A program made the position numbers and the translations under genes. Source: Porticoccaceae bacterium (lineage in GTDB: Bacteria > Pseudomonadota > Gammaproteobacteria > Pseudomonadales > Porticoccaceae). Taken from it: a DNA stretch of 38,269 nt. Below the pieces are notes generated by a model. The model worked only from the letters and a program-made list of their open reading frames with translations, made no database searches and was not told the DNA's origin. The stretch is from contig PABE01000012.1 of assembly GCA_002702725.1 (NCBI GenBank), forward strand, positions 1 through 38,269. Direction: 5' to 3'. Of this stretch, positions 15,336 to 24,331 are shown piece by piece; position 1 is the stretch's first letter; each line of letters opens with the position of its first letter.

Positions 15336-17489
15336 TCAGTTGTTCTCAGGATTGTCGGCGACCGGCACTTCTTCGGCCTTGGGCAGTGGGTTGTCTCCCT
15401 CTTCCTCGGCCTTCGCTTCCTTGATAGACAGCTTGATGCGGCCGCGGTTGTCCACGTCCAGCACCTTAACCCGCACAGTCTCCCCTTCCTTCAGGTAGTC
15501 GGAGACGCTATTGACCCGCTCTTCAGCGATCTGGGAGATGTGAACCAGGCCGTCGGTGCCGGGCAGGAAGGTTACGAAGGCGCCGAAATCAACAATTCGC
15601 GCCACGATGCCGTCGTAAATCCGACCGATCTCGGCCTCGGCGGTGATGCCTTCAATCTTGTCGATCGCGGCCTGCAGACCTTCGGCATTATCGCTGTAAA
15701 TGCGGATGGTGCCGTCGTCCTCGATATCGATGGTGGCGCCTGTCTCCTCGGTAAGCGCACGGATGGTCGCGCCACCTTTCCCGATGACATCGCGAATCTT
15801 GTCCGTGTCGATTTTCAGAGTGTGATAACGCGGCGCGCTGTCGGAGACATTGTCGCGGCCCTTGGCGATCACCTTGTTCATTTCGCCGAGGATGTGCAAC
15901 CGGGCGTTGAGAGCCTGGTTGAGGGCGGTTTCCATGATCTCTTCGGTAATGCCTTCGATCTTGATATCCATTTGCAGGGCTGTGACACCCTGCGCGGTTC
16001 CGGCGACCTTGAAATCCATATCGCCGAGATGGTCTTCATCACCGAGGATATCGGTGAGCACCGCAAAGCCTTCAGGTTCCTTGACCAGGCCCATGGCGAT
16101 TCCGGCAACCGGCGCTTTCAGGGGTACCCCGGCATCCATCAGGGCAAGACTGGTACCGCACACGGACGCCATGGAGCTGGAGCCGTTGGACTCGGTGATT
16201 TCAGACACCACCCGCAAGGTGTACGGGAAATCCTCCAGGCTTGGCAATACTGCGGCGACGCCACGGCGGGCCAGACGCCCGTGGCCCACCTCACGGCGCC
16301 CGGTAAAACCGATACGGCCGGTTTCGCCCACGGAATAGGGCGGGAAGTTGTAGTGCAGCATGAAGGGATCCTTGCGTTCCCCTTCCAGTGCGTCGATGAC
16401 CTGGGCGTCACGCAGAGAGCCGAGGGTGGCGGCAACGATGGCCTGGGTCTCGCCGCGGGTGAACAGGGCGGTGCCGTGAACCTTGGGCAGTATGCCTACC
16501 TGGACGCTGATCGGACGGACCGTCTGGTTGTCGCGGCCATCGATGCGGGGAGCACCGGCGATGATGCGGCTGCGGACGATTTTCTTCTCCAGTTTCTTGA
16601 ACGCGTCCTTGACGTTCTCTGTGGAGATACCGGCCTCGTCATTCACCAGAGACGCCATCGCTTCGCTGCGCGCCGCATCGATAGCGGCGACGCGCTGTTG
16701 TTTGTCAGTGATCGAGTAGGCCTCTTCGAGGCGTGCAGAGAACTGGTCGTGAAGTGTCTGAACAAGCAGCTCGTTCTGGGCCGCAGCTTGCCAGTCCCAG
16801 CGGGGTTTGCCCACTTCCTGGGCCAATTGCTCAATGACCTGGATTGCGGCCTGCATCTCCTGGTGGGCGAACAGAACGGCACCCAGCATCAGATCTTCAG
16901 GCAGTTCTTTGGCTTCGGACTCGACCATCAGGACCGCTTCTTTGGTGCCGGCGACAACCATGTCCAGTGCCGAGCCTTTCAGTTCGCTGTAGGTGGGGTT
17001 GAGCAGGTAACCCTGGCTCTGGATGTACCCCACCCGGGCGGCACCAATGGGGCCGTTGAAGGGGATCCCGGAGATCGCCAGCGCGGCGGAAGCACCGATC
17101 ATGGCAGGGACGTCCGGATCGATGTCCTTGTCCGCGGACAATACAGTACAGACCACCTGAACCTCGTTCTTGAAACCGTCCGGAAACAGAGGACGAATTG
17201 GTCGGTCGATGAGTCGGGAGGTCAGGGTTTCCTTCTCACTGGGGCGACCTTCGCGCTTGAAGAAGCCGCCCGGGATTTTGCCGGCCGCATAGGCCTTTTC
17301 CTGATAGTTGACGGTCAGCGGAAAGAAATCCTGCCCTTCCTTCGCTTCGCGGGCACCGACCACGGTGCACAGCACGCTGGTATTGTCCATGGTGCACATA
17401 ACGGCACCGGTTGCCTGGCGGGCAATGCGGCCCGTTTCCAGGGTGACGGTATGGTTACCGTATTGGAATGATTTGATTATGGGATTCAC
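15336..17489 (-). CDS. pnp: Polyribonucleotide nucleotidyltransferase (PNPase)
   Basis: A 3'-5' phosphorolytic exoribonuclease of the RNA degradosome. The 717-residue protein has the usual order: RNase PH domain 1 ('[27 protein letters not shown]'), an alpha-helical linker, RNase PH domain 2 with '[16 protein letters not shown]' and '[19 protein letters not shown]', a KH domain with '[21 protein letters not shown]', and a C-terminal S1 domain beginning '[18 protein letters not shown]', then an acidic tail. The start is GTG 17489 with AAAGGTG six bases upstream; the frame upstream of it overlaps the rpsO terminator. It is the last gene of the rimP-nusA-infB operon and lies 52 bases after rpsO, as in E. 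coli. Confidence 0.96.
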   Translation of the reverse strand: MNPIIKSFQYGNHTVTLETGRIARQATGAVMCTMDNTSVLCTVVGAREAKEGQDFFPLTVNYQEKAYAAGKIPGGFFKREGRPSEKETLTSRLIDRPIRPLFPDGFKNEVQVVCTVLSADKDIDPDVPAMIGASAALAISGIPFNGPIGAARVGYIQSQGYLLNPTYSELKGSALDMVVAGTKEAVLMVESEAKELPEDLMLGAVLFAHQEMQAAIQVIEQLAQEVGKPRWDWQAAAQNELLVQTLHDQFSARLEEAYSITDKQQRVAAIDAARSEAMASLVNDEAGISTENVKDAFKKLEKKIVRSRIIAGAPRIDGRDNQTVRPISVQVGILPKVHGTALFTRGETQAIVAATLGSLRDAQVIDALEGERKDPFMLHYNFPPYSVGETGRIGFTGRREVGHGRLARRGVAAVLPSLEDFPYTLRVVSEITESNGSSSMASVCGTSLALMDAGVPLKAPVAGIAMGLVKEPEGFAVLTDILGDEDHLGDMDFKVAGTAQGVTALQMDIKIEGITEEIMETALNQALNARLHILGEMNKVIAKGRDNVSDSAPRYHTLKIDTDKIRDVIGKGGATIRALTEETGATIDIEDDGTIRIYSDNAEGLQAAIDKIEGITAEAEIGRIYDGIVARIVDFGAFVTFLPGTDGLVHISQIAEERVNSVSDYLKEGETVRVKVLDVDNRGRIKLSIKEAKAEEEGDNPLPKAEEVPVADNPENN

Positions 17490-17511
17490 GTTTTTCACCT
17501 TTGTAAACAAA

Positions 17512-17532
17512 GACGGCTCCACAGGAGCCGTC
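17512..17532 (-). terminator. rpsO-pnp intergenic terminator hairpin
   Basis: Perfect nine-base-pair stem GACGGCTCC / GGAGCCGTC with a three-base loop, followed on the minus strand by TTTGTTT. It sits eight bases after the rpsO stop. In E. coli the same interval has a leaky rpsO terminator plus an RNase III site that controls pnp mRNA; a similar role is likely here. Confidence 0.85.
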
Positions 17533-17540
17533 CGAATGCA

Positions 17541-17810
17541 TTAACGACGAAGACCGAGTCGTTTGATCAGATCCGCATAGCGATTTTTGTCTTTGCCTTT
17601 CAAATAATCGAGCAGCTTGCGCCGCTGGTTGACCATGCGAATCAGGCCGCGACGGGAATGGTGGTCTTTCTTGTGACCTTCAAAGTGGCCCTGCAGCTTG
17701 TTGATGTTGGCGGTCAGCAGCGCAACCTGTACTTCCGGGGAACCGGTGTCGCCCTCGACGCGCGCAAACTCTTTAACGATCAGGTCTTTCTCTTGAGCAC
17801 TCAGTGCCAT
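17541..17810 (-). CDS. rpsO: 30S ribosomal protein S15
   Basis: Full-length 89-residue S15, which binds the central domain of 16S rRNA early in small-subunit assembly. The whole sequence matches the family: '[30 protein letters not shown]' and the RNA-binding '[26 protein letters not shown]'. It starts at ATG 17810. The 91-base gap to truB upstream may hold a separate promoter and the autoregulatory leader known for E. coli rpsO, though I do not recognise the pseudoknot. A terminator hairpin and pnp follow on the same strand. Confidence 0.97.
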   Translation of the reverse strand: MALSAQEKDLIVKEFARVEGDTGSPEVQVALLTANINKLQGHFEGHKKDHHSRRGLIRMVNQRRKLLDYLKGKDKNRYADLIKRLGLRR

Positions 17811-17901
17811 GGTATTAACTCCTCTATGCGATGGTTGATTCGGGGATGTCCGCGCATAGGTACAGACACCCTAGTATTGGCTCCCGATGAGCCGAAATGG
17901 T

Positions 17902-18852
17902 TTAGCCGGCCATGTCAGTAACGACAAGACGCCGGGGAGTAAGGCGGCCGTCTTCCAGTACCTCGCCCACCCCCAGAAAGTCGCCGCTGTCGGCGAAGAT
18001 GCGCACTATATCGCCTTCCCGGGCGTCACGGTAGACCTTGGGGGCCATTACCGGCTGGCCGCGGCGAAAATACCAGGCCATGGATTCGGGCAGGTCGACC
18101 GACATAAGGTGTCCGACGGCCTTATCCACGGGATTGAGCAGAAAATCCAGGTCTTCACCCCGCTTTCCCTCCCTGAGCGCCGCAAGCTGGTCCAGAGTGA
18201 TGGTGTCGGCATCCGTGAAGCACCCTGCCCGGGACCGGTGCAGGCGCGAGACATGGCCGCCACAGCCGAGGGCTGCGCCCAGATCTTCGGCGAGAGTGCG
18301 CACATAGGTACCCTTGCTGCAGCGGACCTCGACATCGGCTTCCGCCACCTCCCCGGGCCTGAAGGCCAGCAGAGAGAACTGATAAATGGAAACGGGGCGC
18401 GGCTCCCGCTCGACTTCAACCCCTTCCCGAGCCAGCTTGTACAGGGGCACACCGTCTTTTTTCAGCGCCGAATACATGGGAGGGGTTTGGAGGATATCGC
18501 CCCGCAACGGTTCCATCGCCGCCTCGACGGACGCCTCGGTAAGCGCGTCGGCACTTCGCTGCTCCAGAATGTCACCTTCGGCGTCACCTGTCGCTGTGGT
18601 AACCCCGAAGCGGAAGGTGCTGACATAGGTTTTGTCTGCATCGAGGAGAAACTGGGTGAACTTGGTCGCTTCGCCAAAGCAGACTGGCAAAACGCCGGTG
18701 GCCATGGGATCGAGACTGCCCGTGTGGCCCGCCTTGGCGGCATAGAACAGGTATTTGGCTCTCTGTAAGGCATCATTGGAGGTAATGCCCGCGGGCTTGT
18801 TGAGCACCAGGATGCCGCTGACCGGGCGACCCCGGGGTTTTCTGCGCGCCAT
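17902..18852 (-). CDS. truB: tRNA pseudouridine(55) synthase TruB
   Basis: Isomerises U55 in the T-loop of tRNAs. The 316-residue protein has the catalytic Asp48 in 'GHTGSLDPMATGVLPV', the 'LNKPAGITSNDALQ' N-terminal block, 'GDILQTPPMYSALKKDGVPLYKLAREG' and a C-terminal PUA-type domain ('MAWYFRRGQPV...GDIVRIFADSGDFLGVGEV'). I start it at ATG 18852, where 'MARRKPRGRPVSG' begins in typical TruB fashion, one base after the rbfA stop codon (TAACATG). Order rbfA-truB-rpsO-pnp is standard for gammaproteobacteria. Confidence 0.95.
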   Translation of the reverse strand: MARRKPRGRPVSGILVLNKPAGITSNDALQRAKYLFYAAKAGHTGSLDPMATGVLPVCFGEATKFTQFLLDADKTYVSTFRFGVTTATGDAEGDILEQRSADALTEASVEAAMEPLRGDILQTPPMYSALKKDGVPLYKLAREGVEVEREPRPVSIYQFSLLAFRPGEVAEADVEVRCSKGTYVRTLAEDLGAALGCGGHVSRLHRSRAGCFTDADTITLDQLAALREGKRGEDLDFLLNPVDKAVGHLMSVDLPESMAWYFRRGQPVMAPKVYRDAREGDIVRIFADSGDFLGVGEVLEDGRLTPRRLVVTDMAG

Positions 18853-18853
18853 G

Positions 18854-19240
18854 TTACTCGTCGCCCTGCTGATGCTTGGCCGCGTCCGACGCCAGGGCAT
18901 AATCGATCAGTGCCGACAGCTTCTGCCCCCGCTCGCCGCTCTCGTCGTAGTAAAAACGCAGCTTGGGCACAGAACGCATACGGATCGCCTTGGCCACTTG
19001 CGCACGGAGGAAGCCCGCCGCGTCGTTAAGAATTTCAATGGCCGTATCGGCCTCTTCAGGCACCTTGGGGATCACGAAGTTGACATAGACCTTCGCCTGG
19101 GACATGTCGCGACTGACATCCACGGCGGTGATGTTGACCATGGAGAGGCGCGGGTCGCCCATTTCGGTGCGAATGTTCTCCGCCAGCTCTCTCTGCAGAG
19201 CGTCTGCGACCCTGTCTTTGCGACTGAATTCTCTTGGCAT
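18854..19240 (-). CDS. rbfA: 30S ribosome-binding factor A
   Basis: A single KH-like domain protein of 128 residues that helps mature the 16S rRNA 5' end and is needed for cold growth in E. coli. Family blocks are 'FSRKDRVADALQRELAENIRTEMGDPRLSMVNITAVDVSRDMSQAKVYV' in pieces along the first half and 'LRAQVAKAIRMRSVPKLRFYYDES' in the second. It lies 34 bases after infB and one base before truB, both on the same strand. Confidence 0.95.
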   Translation of the reverse strand: MPREFSRKDRVADALQRELAENIRTEMGDPRLSMVNITAVDVSRDMSQAKVYVNFVIPKVPEEADTAIEILNDAAGFLRAQVAKAIRMRSVPKLRFYYDESGERGQKLSALIDYALASDAAKHQQGDE

Positions 19241-19274
19241 GGTAGACCTGTATAGGGTTCAGGATATGGCGCGA

Positions 19275-21857
19275 CTAGAGCTTGCGCGCCACTTCCTGGA
19301 CGTCAAAGACTTCGATCTGATCACCTGGCTTGACGTCGTTGTAGTCCTTCACCCCGATACCGCACTCGGTGCCGCTACGCACTTCGCTGACGTCATCCTT
19401 GAAGCGGCGCAGGGACTCCAGAACCCCTTCGTAGATCACCACATTGTCGCGCAATACCCGAATCGGCTTGTTACGATAAATGGTGCCTTCGGTGACGATA
19501 CAGCCGGCAATCTGGCCAAACTTGGGCGATCGGAAGACATCTTTCACCTGGGCAATACCGACGATTTCCTCGCGGATCTCCGGCGACAACATGCCCGACA
19601 GGGCCTGCTTGACGTCATCGAGCAGGTTGTAGATGACGCTGTAGTAGCGGATTTCCACCTCTTCCCGTTCGGCCACTTTGCGCGCCGAGGCATCGGCGCG
19701 GACATTGAAACCGATCACCACGGCACCGGCCGTCAGGGCCAGGTTGATATCGGATTCGTTGAGGCCGCCGACGCCGGAGGCGACGACAGTGACCGCCACT
19801 TCCTCGTTCTGCAAGTCGGCGAGTGAGGCCAGGATCGCTTCCAGAGAGCCGCGAACATCCGCCTTGACGACCACCGGCAACACCTTCTTCTCGGTATTTT
19901 CGCCGAAGGAGGCAAACATGTTTTCGAGTTTCGCCGCCTGCTGGCGTTGCATGCGCTCCTCGCGGGCTTTTTGCTGACGGAAGTCGGCGACTTCCCGCGC
20001 CTTGCGCTCGTCGGCGACAACCATGAACTCGTCGCCGGCATCCGGCGGGTTGTCGAGACCGACGATTTCCACGGGGATGGAAGGCCCCGCATCGGCAACC
20101 GGTTTTCCGGTTTCATCGCTCATGGTGCGGATCTTGCCGACACTCTGGCCAGCCAGGACGAAGTCGCCTTTATGCAGGGTGCCCTGCTGGACGAGTGCGG
20201 TAGCCACGACACCGCGGCCCTTTTCCATCCTCGCTTCGACGATTACACCCTTGGCGGGGACGTCGACAGGCGCGGTCAGCTCCAGCAGTTCGGACTGCAG
20301 GAGAACCGACTCCAGGAGCTCGTCGATGCCTTCTCCAGAGTGCGCCGAGACCTTGACGAACTGGGTGTCGCCACCCCATTCCTCGGGGATGACATCCTTG
20401 GCGGCCAGTTCGTTGGTGACGCGATCCGGGTCGGCGCTTTCCTTGTCAATTTTGTTGATGGCAACAACGATGGGAACACCGGCCGCCTTGGCGTGCTGGA
20501 TGGCCTCTTCGGTCTGCGGCATCACCCCGTCATCGGCGGCGACCACCAGAATCACCACGTCGGTGGACTTGGCACCCCGGGCACGCATGGCGGTAAAGGC
20601 GGCGTGGCCCGGGGTGTCGAGGAAGGTGATAACACCCTTTGGCGTCTCGACATGGTAGGCGCCGATGTGCTGGGTAATCCCTCCGGCCTCGCCGGATGCC
20701 ACACGGGTCTCACGGATGTAGTCCAAAAGCGAGGTTTTACCGTGGTCGACGTGTCCCATCACCGTGACAACAGGAGCACGGGGTTGCAGATCGTCGCTGG
20801 AAGCCTGCGCCAGCTCGGCACGCAGTTCGTCCTCGATCGCGTCGGACGACACCGTCACCGGCCGGTGGCCGAGTTCCTCAACCAGCAGGACAGCGGTGTC
20901 CTGGTCTATCGCCTGGTTGATGGTCGCCATGGTCCCCATTTTCATGAGTTCCTTGATCAGCACGGCGGCCTTGAGGGACATGCGCTGGGCGAGGTCTCCA
21001 ACCTGAATGGTCTCAGGAATTTCCACGTCGTAAATAATCTTGTCCGTCGGCTTCTTGAAGGTGTGCTTGTTCTGGATACGCACAACGGGAGAGTTGGACT
21101 TGAGCCGGGGTTTCTTGGCTTCTTCTTCCGCCTCTTCAATGGCCAGCAGCTCCTCGGGGCGCTGCTTGCGACCTTTGGTGTCTTTGGCCTTGACCTTCTT
21201 CTTGCCGGGTTTTTCGTCGTCCTCGTCTTCCGGGCGACCTTTTTTCTTGGCCAGGCGATCTTTTTCCGGCGTCTTTACGTCGACGGCACCCGCCGGGCCA
21301 TCGATTGGAGCAACTGGTTCGACCGGCTCCTCCTTGCTGGCCTCCTGTTCTGCCTTGAGTCTGGCTTCTTCGGCAGCGCGCTCTTCTTCGGTCTTGCGTC
21401 GGGCCTCGATAGCTGCCAGGCGCTTGGCTTCCGCATCGTCCACGAGATTGCTGCGGCGTGAGGGCTCTTGCGTCTGTGCCGGTTCCGGTGCTACTTCGGC
21501 AGCGGACTCGGTATCGGGTGCCGGTACTTCATCGATCGATTCAGGGGCGTTCCCCGACTCTTCCACTTCGTCGCGCTTGACGTAGGTGCGTTTCTTGCGC
21601 ACTTCCACGTTGACGGTCTTTTTGCCGCTGGTCTTGAGTGTGCTGACAGTCTTGCGGCGCAGGGTGATCTTCTTCGTCTCTGTGGCTTTTTCGCCGTGGA
21701 TGCTTTTGAGGTAGGCCAGCAGCTGCTGCTTTTCAGCATCGGTAACCGTCTCGTCTGGCGAGGTATGCTTCAACCCCGCTTCACCCATCTGCTTGAGCAG
21801 ACGGTCTACGGATGCCCCTACCACCTCGGCAAGTTGACTTACGGTAACTTCAGCCAT
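19275..21857 (-). CDS. infB: Translation initiation factor IF-2
   Basis: The GTPase that places fMet-tRNA on the 30S subunit. The 860-residue protein has an IF2_N domain at the N-terminus ('[26 protein letters not shown]'), a long charged linker (about residues 60-270) rich in Glu, Lys and Ala, a second IF2_N region, then the G domain with G1 GHVDHGKTS (near residue 366), G3 DTPGHAAF and G4 NKID, followed by beta-barrel domains and the C-terminal fMet-tRNA binding domain. Length is close to E. coli IF-2 (890). It lies 51 bases after nusA and is in the same operon as the initiator tRNA it recognises. Confidence 0.97.
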   Translation of the reverse strand: MAEVTVSQLAEVVGASVDRLLKQMGEAGLKHTSPDETVTDAEKQQLLAYLKSIHGEKATETKKITLRRKTVSTLKTSGKKTVNVEVRKKRTYVKRDEVEESGNAPESIDEVPAPDTESAAEVAPEPAQTQEPSRRSNLVDDAEAKRLAAIEARRKTEEERAAEEARLKAEQEASKEEPVEPVAPIDGPAGAVDVKTPEKDRLAKKKGRPEDEDDEKPGKKKVKAKDTKGRKQRPEELLAIEEAEEEAKKPRLKSNSPVVRIQNKHTFKKPTDKIIYDVEIPETIQVGDLAQRMSLKAAVLIKELMKMGTMATINQAIDQDTAVLLVEELGHRPVTVSSDAIEDELRAELAQASSDDLQPRAPVVTVMGHVDHGKTSLLDYIRETRVASGEAGGITQHIGAYHVETPKGVITFLDTPGHAAFTAMRARGAKSTDVVILVVAADDGVMPQTEEAIQHAKAAGVPIVVAINKIDKESADPDRVTNELAAKDVIPEEWGGDTQFVKVSAHSGEGIDELLESVLLQSELLELTAPVDVPAKGVIVEARMEKGRGVVATALVQQGTLHKGDFVLAGQSVGKIRTMSDETGKPVADAGPSIPVEIVGLDNPPDAGDEFMVVADERKAREVADFRQQKAREERMQRQQAAKLENMFASFGENTEKKVLPVVVKADVRGSLEAILASLADLQNEEVAVTVVASGVGGLNESDINLALTAGAVVIGFNVRADASARKVAEREEVEIRYYSVIYNLLDDVKQALSGMLSPEIREEIVGIAQVKDVFRSPKFGQIAGCIVTEGTIYRNKPIRVLRDNVVIYEGVLESLRRFKDDVSEVRSGTECGIGVKDYNDVKPGDQIEVFDVQEVARKL

Positions 21858-21908
21858 TCAAATTCCTCGTATTTCTTTCATTTCAAGTGGTTTGCGCGAA
21901 CGCACTCA

Positions 21909-23396
21909 TTATTCTTCAGCAAACCAGGGTGCACGGGCGGTCATGATCAGGGTCGCCGCTCGCTCTTCGTCAATGCCTTCAATGTCGAGCAGGTCATCCA
22001 CCGCTTGTTCAGCCAGGTCTTCCATGGTGGTGATACCGTGACTGGCGAGAGTATAGGCCAGGGTGGAATCCATACCATCCATGTTGAGCAGGTCGTCTGC
22101 TGGTTCGGCGGATGCCAGCTCTTCTTCAGAGGCCAGCGCCATGGTGAGCAGGGCATCCTTGGCGCGTTCGCGCAGGGCCTCGGCGATTTCCTCGTCGAAA
22201 CCCTCGATGGACGCCATTTCTTCCAGGGGCACATAGGCTACTTCTTCCACCGAACTGAAACCCTCCTCGACCAGAATGGTGGCGATGTCTTCGTCCACAT
22301 CCAGATACTTCATGAACGTTTCCACCAGTGAGCCGGCTTCTTCCTCGTGCTTGGCTTCCGCTTCCCCGACACTCATGACATTGATTTTCCAGCCGGTCAA
22401 TTCAACGGCCAGACGGACATTCTGCCCACCCTTGCCGATAGCCTGGGCCAGGTTGTCCTCGGCGACAGCGACATCCATGGAGTGGGCATCTTCGTCGACT
22501 ACGATAGATTCGACTTCGGCCGGCGACATGGCGTTGATGACCAGCTGTGCCGGGTTGTCATCCCACAGGATTATGTCGACGCGTTCACCGCCCAGCTCGT
22601 TGGAAACGGCCTGGACCCGGGCGCCGCGCATACCGACGCAAGCGCCGACGGGGTCAATTCGTCCGTCGTTGGTTTTCACCGCGATCTTGGCGCGGGAGCC
22701 CGGGTCCCGGGCTGCGCCGCGGATCTCGATAACCTGTTCGGCGATCTCCGGTACTTCAATGGTAAACAACTGTATGAGCATTTCATTACAGGCGCGGCTC
22801 AAAAACAGCTGGGGTCCCCGGGCTTCCGGACGAATTTCCCTGAGAATGGCCCGCACGCGGTCATTGACGCGAAAAACTTCGCGGCCAACAAACTCGTCCC
22901 GGGGCAGAACGGCCTCGGCATTGTTGCCGAGATCGACGATCAGGTGGTCCCGGGTCACCTTCTTTACGGTGCCGCTGACCAGCTCGCCGACCTGGTTCCG
23001 GTACTGATCTGCAATCAGCGCCCGCTCGGCCTCGCGGACTTTCTGAACAATGACCTGCTTGGCGGTTTGCGCCGCGATGCGTCCGAAATGAATGTTCTCG
23101 ACCTGTTCTTCGTAGATATCGCCGACTTTCAGGGACGGATCTTTCTCGGCGGCTTCCTCTGTTGTGAACTGAGTGCCAAGCTCGGCCAGCACATCATCGG
23201 CGACGACTTCCCACCAGCGATAGGTATCGTAGTCGCCGGTCTTGCGGTCAATTTCGACGCGGATATTGGCTTCCTCGTCGTAGCGCTTTTTGGTCGCGAT
23301 CGCCAGTGCCTGCTCAATGGCCTCGAAAATAACGTCTTCGGACACGCCCTTCTCATTGGAAACGGCTTCCGCAACCATCAAGATCTCTTTGTTCAT
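21909..23396 (-). CDS. nusA: Transcription termination/antitermination protein NusA
   Basis: Binds RNA polymerase and nascent RNA, controlling pausing, intrinsic termination and rRNA antitermination. The 495-residue protein has the polymerase-binding N-terminal domain (1 to about 125), an S1 domain around '[30 protein letters not shown]', KH1 and KH2 with '[29 protein letters not shown]' and '[22 protein letters not shown]', and two C-terminal acidic helix-hairpin-helix repeats typical of gammaproteobacteria. It begins four bases after rimP and is followed by infB. Autoregulation through terminators upstream of rimP is plausible. Confidence 0.97.
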   Translation of the reverse strand: MNKEILMVAEAVSNEKGVSEDVIFEAIEQALAIATKKRYDEEANIRVEIDRKTGDYDTYRWWEVVADDVLAELGTQFTTEEAAEKDPSLKVGDIYEEQVENIHFGRIAAQTAKQVIVQKVREAERALIADQYRNQVGELVSGTVKKVTRDHLIVDLGNNAEAVLPRDEFVGREVFRVNDRVRAILREIRPEARGPQLFLSRACNEMLIQLFTIEVPEIAEQVIEIRGAARDPGSRAKIAVKTNDGRIDPVGACVGMRGARVQAVSNELGGERVDIILWDDNPAQLVINAMSPAEVESIVVDEDAHSMDVAVAEDNLAQAIGKGGQNVRLAVELTGWKINVMSVGEAEAKHEEEAGSLVETFMKYLDVDEDIATILVEEGFSSVEEVAYVPLEEMASIEGFDEEIAEALRERAKDALLTMALASEEELASAEPADDLLNMDGMDSTLAYTLASHGITTMEDLAEQAVDDLLDIEGIDEERAATLIMTARAPWFAEE

Positions 23397-23399
23397 TCC

Positions 23400-23882
23400 T
23401 CAGCCTCTTGTTGGGTCCGAACCGAATGAGGGGACCACATTTGCCTTGTCAATGGTTTCGATCGGGAACAGGAATTCGTGGTCGTCGACCACAATTAAGA
23501 CCTCGTCGCCCTCGACACCGTTCAGACGCCCTTTATATTTCCTGCGTCCTTCGTAGGGAACCTTGAGACGGATATTGACCTCTTCGCCAATAAAAAGGGC
23601 GAATTGGTCCAGGGTGTAAAGCGGCCTGTCCATGCCAGGGGATGACACTTCCAGAGTGTATTCGCTCCGGATAGGGTCTTCGACATCCATAACACTACTG
23701 ATTTGCCGGCTGACTCGCTCGCAATCTTCCAGAACCACGCCGTCTGGTTTGTCTATGTAAATGCGCAGCGTAACGTGTTTGCCGCCGGTCAGGTATTCCA
23801 GGCCCCATAGCTCGCAGCCCATGGCTTCCACCACGGGCTTGAGAAGGTCCAGCAATTGTGCCTGCCTTGTACCTGTACTCAA
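23400..23882 (-). CDS. rimP: Ribosome maturation factor RimP
   Basis: Needed for assembly of the 30S subunit. The protein shows 'LLKPVVEAMGCELWGLEYL', 'LRIYIDKPDGVVLEDCERVSRQISSVMDVEDPI' and 'LEVSSPGMDRPL', the central RimP signature, followed by the SH3-like C-terminal domain. The usual length is about 150; here it is 160 residues if translation begins at TTG 23882, which has GGAG six bases before it. Two ATGs upstream (23897 and 23933) are less likely because the first sits directly after a terminator T-run and the second inside the tRNA trailer region. It is the first protein gene after tRNA-fMet. Confidence 0.9.
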   Translation of the reverse strand: MSTGTRQAQLLDLLKPVVEAMGCELWGLEYLTGGKHVTLRIYIDKPDGVVLEDCERVSRQISSVMDVEDPIRSEYTLEVSSPGMDRPLYTLDQFALFIGEEVNIRLKVPYEGRRKYKGRLNGVEGDEVLIVVDDHEFLFPIETIDKANVVPSFGSDPTRG

Positions 23883-23898
23883 TATTGACTCCACCATT

Positions 23899-23920
23899 AA
23901 AAAATGGGCCTGCGGCCCAT
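23899..23920 (-). terminator. Second tandem terminator before rimP
   Basis: Seven-base-pair stem ATGGGCC / GGCCCAT with loop GCA, followed by five T on the minus strand. It ends only 16 bases before the rimP start and overlaps its leader, so read-through is needed for rimP-nusA-infB expression. Confidence 0.8.
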
Positions 23921-23946
23921 TTCTGTGCGACAAACCTGTCGCCTAA

Positions 23947-23971
23947 CAAAAAGCCCCTGATAAGGGGCTTT
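23947..23971 (-). terminator. First terminator after tRNA-fMet
   Basis: Nine-base-pair stem AAAGCCCCT / AGGGGCTTT with a four-base loop and a T-rich tail on the minus strand, 31 bases after the tRNA 3' end. Confidence 0.88.
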
Positions 23972-24001
23972 CCGTCAACACCGCAGACCGCGATGCCATG
24001 T

Positions 24002-24078
<77 letters not shown>

Positions 24079-24192
24079 TCAAATCGTGTGACCTGCTGAC
24101 AGGGCTGGTATTCCTGTCGTCACTGCCGGCGTTCCCTGCCGCCTTTGGTTTGACGAAAAGCGCTTGCGCGTCTTCATCTCCAAGGGCCGTGC

Positions 24193-24221
24193 ATTCTATA
24201 GCCCTGTGCTGGGAGGGTCAA
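24193..24221 (-). promoter_or_regulatory. Promoter of the tRNA-fMet/rimP/nusA/infB operon
   Basis: On the minus strand TTGACC (24221-24216) and TAGAAT (24198-24193) are 17 bases apart, five of six matches to each consensus. It lies about 115 bases before the tRNA. The outer repeat of the insertion sequence begins 12 bases beyond the -35 box, so any upstream activating sequence has been replaced by IS DNA. Confidence 0.75.
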
Positions 24222-24233
24222 GCCTTAGCCTTG

Positions 24234-24262
24234 TCCAATATGAAGTGAGTCTGGAGGGCGGG
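24234..24262 (+). repeat. Left outer terminal inverted repeat of the IS
   Basis: 29 bases beginning TCCAATATGAAGTGAGTCTG and ending GGGCGGG; it pairs with the right end through TCCAAT, AARTGAGTCTG and the terminal CGGG. Confidence 0.85.
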
Positions 24263-24268
24263 TGTGAT

Positions 24269-24296
24269 TCCAAGATGAAATGAGTCTGAAGCCGGG
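24269..24296 (+). repeat. Left inner copy of the IS terminal repeat
   Basis: 28 bases beginning TCCAAGATGAAATGAGTCTG and ending GCCGGG, a direct repeat of the outer left end with a 35-base period. It matches the right end in the TGAGTCTGAAG core better than the outer copy does. Confidence 0.82.
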
Positions 24297-24331
24297 CGAG
24301 GTTCCGTTCATGATGGGGGATGACAGCCATC

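Noticed and set aside
15540-17471. 643-codon open frame antisense to pnp
   Set aside because: A shadow of high-GC codon use opposite a perfectly conserved gene; composition is Gly/Asp/His-rich without any fold signature.
19947-21461. 504-codon open frame antisense to infB
   Set aside because: Opposite the IF-2 G domain, no family resemblance, no ribosome site.
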